A DNA stretch of 32,270 nucleotides from a virus. The notes beneath the pieces were generated by a model that saw only the letters and a program-made list of their open reading frames with translations, was not told the origin of the DNA and did not search any database. The stretch spans positions 1 through 32,270 of IMG/VR virus record IMGVR_UViG_3300021389_000089. One strand, 5' to 3'. The position numbers and the translations under genes were made by a program. This document shows, piece after piece, positions 30,235 to 32,270 of this stretch. Numbering within the stretch: position 1 is the stretch's first letter; each line of letters begins with the position of its first letter.

Positions 30235-30277
30235 AGTTGGTTATACAAAGCAAGTTTAAAAAAAACTTGGTAGTTAA
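30235..30277 (-). promoter_or_regulatory. Promoter/leader element D (T8, TAAACTTG, ATAACCAACT)
   Basis: On the minus strand T8 (30265-30258), TAAACTTG (30258-30251), then ATAACCAACT (30244-30235), nine bases before ATG 30225. A TTA rather than TTG lies 16 bases above the -7-like box. CAAGTTT/AAACTTG around the A/T tract also forms a 7-bp inverted repeat. It follows the strong terminator at 30292-30325, so it likely restarts transcription for the early genes. Confidence 0.55.
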
Positions 30278-30291
30278 CCTAAAAAAAGCTC

Positions 30292-30325
30292 AAAAAAAAG
30301 ATAGCCCTACCGAAGCAGGGCTATC
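30292..30325 (-). terminator. Strong intrinsic terminator between lysis/RusA genes and early genes
   Basis: On the minus strand GATAGCCCT, loop GCTTCGGT, AGGGCTATC, then T8. The 9-bp stem is perfect (30300-30308 with 30317-30325). It follows the RusA-like gene by about 25 bases and separates the late/lysis transcript from the early units. This is the cleanest terminator in the window. Confidence 0.92.
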
Positions 30326-30349
30326 CAACCAACTAATCTACAAAGGGAA

Positions 30350-30706
30350 CTAACGTAGATATATTTTAACTATTGCAGTATTTTTTGTAATCGAGCTATC
30401 AAACGTGAGTTTAACTTCTCCAATATATTTAGTGGAATCGTCAGCAAGAAATCCCATATCAACCAAGCTATCACAAGTAAACTTTGAAACCATAATGCTA
30501 TTATCGAGATCGTAACGATAGTTGCAGCGTATATGGACTTTCGCAGCTCGATAAGAAACAACGTCATAGCGGCTAAGTTCTTTTTCAATTTCTCCTTTCC
30601 ATTTATCCTTCTGCTGTTTCCTATAAGTCCAATGCCGGCTGGAGTAAAAGGCGTTAAGAGAAGGTACTTTACCGAGGGTAATTTCAATTTCATTAGTCCA
30701 TTGCAT
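30350..30706 (-). CDS. rusA: RusA-like Holliday junction resolvase, 118 aa
   Basis: The core YRYDLDNSIMVSKFTCDSLV, then DMGFLADDSTKYIGEVKL, matches RusA: the acidic cluster Asp66-Leu-Asp68-Asn69, then Asp79 and Asp89/90, which bind magnesium, and a nearby Lys93. KVPSLNAFYSSRHW near the start also fits. Length is typical (about 120 aa). Such enzymes cut branched DNA before packaging. It overlaps the upstream 58-aa gene by 14 bases and precedes the strong terminator. Confidence 0.88.
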   Translation of the reverse strand: MQWTNEIEITLGKVPSLNAFYSSRHWTYRKQQKDKWKGEIEKELSRYDVVSYRAAKVHIRCNYRYDLDNSIMVSKFTCDSLVDMGFLADDSTKYIGEVKLTFDSSITKNTAIVKIYLR

Positions 30707-30869
30707 CTAACAATCGCTCACTTTTCTCAATGTCGTACTTGCTTATCAGCTTGTATATGTGTCTACTGATGCTTCTTATGTTTTCTTTTTGATCGGCTGT
30801 TGCCGTAGCATCGTTGAAGTTGGCGTGTATTGAAGTGTCAATAGCAAGAAGTGTGTCTACGATTCCCAT
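30693..30869 (-). CDS. Small helical hypothetical protein, 58 aa
   Basis: ATG 30869 follows directly on the spanin-like stop. The protein is helical (MGIVDTLLAIDTSIHANFND, then IRSISRHIYKLISKYDIE). No domain is recognised. It overlaps the RusA-like gene by 14 bases. Confidence 0.65.
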   Translation of the reverse strand: MGIVDTLLAIDTSIHANFNDATATADQKENIRSISRHIYKLISKYDIEKSERLLDAMD

Positions 30870-31295
30870 TTAGTCTAGTTTATATAGCTTTCTAAAGAAA
30901 GCTATTAAACTTATTATAGTTATTATAACTAACATAAGCTTAACTAAGTCAAAGGTAGAGTATTTTTCTTCATAAACAACCTTAGGTACATAAATTTCTT
31001 TTTCTATACGTATCGTGTCGGGAGGGCACGTGGTTTGGATTGTAAAAGTGTCTCTAACCACTTTTATTTCGGTTCTAACGCCTTCATTTACTAAAACAAT
31101 AGCGGTGTCCCCCTTGATTACAACAGAGTCTCTAACGGTCTTTATTTCGGTTACTATTACCGTGTCCAGTTTTATTGACTCCATTTGTACAATGCTTGGA
31201 TCTTTTGCAATCGCACGTTTTAGGTGATATTGCGCACCACAAGACGTCAGCATTAATGCTCCAATTACGACTTTTAACTTCCACAAGCTTCGCAT
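30870..31295 (-). CDS. Single-protein spanin (u-spanin) candidate, lipoprotein with C-terminal membrane segment, 141 aa
   Basis: The N-terminus has a lipoprotein signal with lipobox LTSC (Cys19) in VVIGALMLTSCGAQ, so the mature end should be lipidated in the outer membrane. A second hydrophobic segment near the C-terminus (LMLVIITIISLIAFF, about 120-134) with positive residues after it would span the inner membrane. This two-anchor layout is how single-protein spanins fuse the membranes in the last lysis step. The middle is beta-rich with a repeat (TEIKTVRDSVVI, then TEIKVVRDTFTI). It is near the holin-like gene and amidase. Confidence 0.78.
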   Translation of the reverse strand: MRSLWKLKVVIGALMLTSCGAQYHLKRAIAKDPSIVQMESIKLDTVIVTEIKTVRDSVVIKGDTAIVLVNEGVRTEIKVVRDTFTIQTTCPPDTIRIEKEIYVPKVVYEEKYSTFDLVKLMLVIITIISLIAFFRKLYKLD

Positions 31296-31396
31296 TCTTC
31301 AGGGTTTTCTAAATTACAACTGGGCTGTTCTGCATTTGTTAGCTCGTTCACAAAGTCCTCAAAGTCATTTGCAAATCCAAAGTCTGTATCGTTCAT
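31274..31396 (-). CDS. Small acidic protein, 40 aa
   Basis: This ORF starts at ATG 31396, sharing a base with the preceding stop, and overlaps the spanin gene by 22 bases. The protein (MNDTDFGFANDFEDFVNELT...) is strongly acidic and has three cysteines at the end (PSCNLENPEECEACGS). No function is recognised. Confidence 0.65.
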   Translation of the reverse strand: MNDTDFGFANDFEDFVNELTNAEQPSCNLENPEECEACGS

Positions 31397-31557
31397 TATT
31401 TTCCTTTAGCTGCTTTTACTACGTTTCTGTATCTGCTTCTTGCTTCAGCATACGCTGCAAGAACATCATTGTCTAATTCAGTAAAGCCAAACCAGTAAGC
31501 CCAAAAACGCTTATTAGTCTCCTTAATCCAAAGCCAAAATACTTGTACGTGTTTCAT
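31396..31557 (-). CDS. Small Trp-rich basic protein, 53 aa
   Basis: This ORF starts at ATG 31557, overlapping the previous stop (TGATG). The protein (MKHVQVFWLWIKETNKRFWA...) has an amphipathic Trp-rich segment (FWAYWFGFTELDND) and a basic helical tail. I recall similar small proteins in marine phages near holins. A membrane-surface role in lysis is possible but unproven. Confidence 0.68.
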   Translation of the reverse strand: MKHVQVFWLWIKETNKRFWAYWFGFTELDNDVLAAYAEARSRYRNVVKAAKGK

Positions 31558-31688
31558 CACTTATTTTTATTTTTATTATACATTATATACCAACGCTGGG
31601 CCGTGTACCCAATCGTAATAAGCAATAGAGCAATCTTTAAAGCCATCTCAATCTGAGAGAAGGATATTGCGAAGGTACTCGCATTCAT
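31557..31688 (-). CDS. Small single-span membrane protein, 43 aa
   Basis: This ORF starts at ATG 31688. A hydrophobic stretch (MALKIALLLITIGYTAQRWY) spans the membrane, followed by a basic Lys/Asn tail. It sits between the holin-like gene and the Trp-rich gene; a second holin, antiholin or lysis accessory is plausible by place and size. Confidence 0.62.
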   Translation of the reverse strand: MNASTFAISFSQIEMALKIALLLITIGYTAQRWYIMYNKNKNK

Positions 31689-31698
31689 TAACAATACT

Positions 31699-31938
31699 TT
31701 AGTATCTGTCTCGGTCATTGTCTGAGAATTTCTCTAGCCCTGCAATACCGAAGCTACCCAAGGTAACGATAAGAAAGCTGTTATATACAAATTCGTTTAT
31801 TTCTAATTTCTTTCCTAAAGACCCCAACACAACATCTATAACCATTATGATCACCATAATAGCAAACGAGATAAAACCAATTATGGTTTTCTCGTTGTAG
31901 TCGTTAGTGTTTTTAAAGATCTGAAGAAACTTTTTCAT
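31699..31938 (-). CDS. Holin-like membrane protein, 79 aa
   Basis: Two hydrophobic segments are present: TIIGFISFAIMVIIMVIDVV (18-37) and SFLIVTLGSFGIAGLE (54-69), with basic N-terminus and charged end (KFSDNDRDRY). Size, topology and the TAATG overlap with the amidase stop are typical of a holin beside its endolysin. I recall close-looking proteins in flavophages. Holins are too diverse to prove from sequence. Confidence 0.75.
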   Translation of the reverse strand: MKKFLQIFKNTNDYNEKTIIGFISFAIMVIIMVIDVVLGSLGKKLEINEFVYNSFLIVTLGSFGIAGLEKFSDNDRDRY

Positions 31939-32270
31939 TACAATTCAGTCTGCACGTTAAATGATGGACAAGCCTTATTTGCAAACTCATTGTGTCCGTG
32001 TAGCTTTGCCTTGGGAAACTTCTCTTGCAGCCCAGCAATAAGCTCCAGCATAGCTTCACGTTGCTCCGGTGTGCGCGTGTCCTTTGGTTTTAAGTCCTCG
32101 TCAACTCCACCAATATAGCAGATGCCTACGCTACACGTATTCTGCTTTCTTGTGTGAGCTCCACGACGTTCTAAAGGTCGACCTTCTACAACCTTACCGT
32201 CCAGCTCTATTACATAGTGATAACCTATATCTGACCAGCCTCGGCCCTCTACGTGCCATTTACGAATTGT
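31938..32270 (-). CDS. N-acetylmuramoyl-L-alanine amidase, 3' part (right-end copy)
   Basis: This is the second copy of the amidase frame, open at the window's right edge and ending in TAA at 31938-31940, after ACPSFNVQTEL. It contains the C-terminal 110 residues; the missing N-terminus is in the left copy (1-375). At the codon corresponding to 178-180 it has Gln (HTRKQNT) where the left copy has Met. Together the two copies give one complete 133-aa protein. Confidence 0.92.
   Translation of the reverse strand, partial: TIRKWHVEGRGWSDIGYHYVIELDGKVVEGRPLERRGAHTRKQNTCSVGICYIGGVDEDLKPKDTRTPEQREAMLELIAGLQEKFPKAKLHGHNEFANKACPSFNVQTEL
31965..32270. repeat. Right copy of the 306-bp terminal redundancy
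   Basis: This is the second copy of positions 1-306, starting in the 3' part of the amidase gene and running to the end of the window. It carries CAG (Gln) where the left copy has ATG (Met) on the coding strand, plus one synonymous change (CAG/CAA, Gln). Confidence 0.93.

Noticed and set aside
30370-30693. Minus-strand ORF of 107 aa in another frame of the RusA gene
   Set aside because: The alternate frame carries RusA active-site residues; this one has only a hydrophobic low-complexity look.

Overview
This window is essentially one complete genome of a tailed bacteriophage, about 31.96 kb of unique sequence. The first 306 bases return at the right end (31965-32270) with three mismatches, so the map closes into a circle or is circularly permuted, and the junction falls inside the lysis amidase gene. 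Every gene I can support is on the minus strand, so transcription runs from high to low coordinates and continues from position 1 to the right end. No stretch longer than 300 bases lacks a gene. I see no integrase, repressor, tRNA, CRISPR array or IS element, which fits a lytic phage. The likely host is a marine Bacteroidetes bacterium, probably Flavobacteriia: many proteins resemble families common in flavophages and marine viromes, Shine-Dalgarno sequences are rare, and several gene starts carry TAnnYTTG boxes resembling the Bacteroidetes -7 element. This host call is inference.

In transcription order, the early and replication half (30.2 to 24.2 kb) consists of five short units. Each is preceded by an exact T8-T9 tract on the coding strand, and four also carry an ATAACCAACT leader. 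They encode an SSB-like protein, a DnaB/RecA-type helicase, a conserved phage protein, a short cytosine-C5 methyltransferase, an HNH nuclease, a DnaA domain IV-like protein, a sigma-70-like factor and a PD-(D/E)XK-like protein. The fifth unit (24.16 kb downward) encodes a RecE-like exonuclease and then the most notable module: a GT32-like glycosyltransferase, a ParB-like protein, a TET-associated glycosyltransferase and a TET/JBP-type 2OG-Fe(II) dioxygenase. This module overlaps directly into the terminase genes.

The late half (20.0 to 1 kb) follows: terminase small and large subunits, a tail assembly chaperone with a probable -1 frameshift at a T9 run, head-tail and tail completion proteins, large tail proteins, tape measure, XkdF-like protease, scaffold-like protein, major capsid protein, a putative major tail protein, portal, connector, then receptor-binding and fibre proteins. 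The order is unusual because the tail genes and tape measure precede the capsid genes and the portal comes after the major capsid gene. Past the junction come the lysis genes (amidase, holin-like protein, single-protein spanin candidate), a RusA-like resolvase and a strong terminator at 30.3 kb.

The proposed central biology is cytosine hypermodification. The C5 methyltransferase (27.2-27.8 kb) would make 5-methylcytosine, the TET enzyme (20.0-20.9 kb) would hydroxylate it in DNA, and one or both glycosyltransferases would add sugar, possibly guided by the ParB-like protein. The overlap with terminase suggests a link to packaging or restriction evasion. All functions are read from motifs; nothing was searched against databases.
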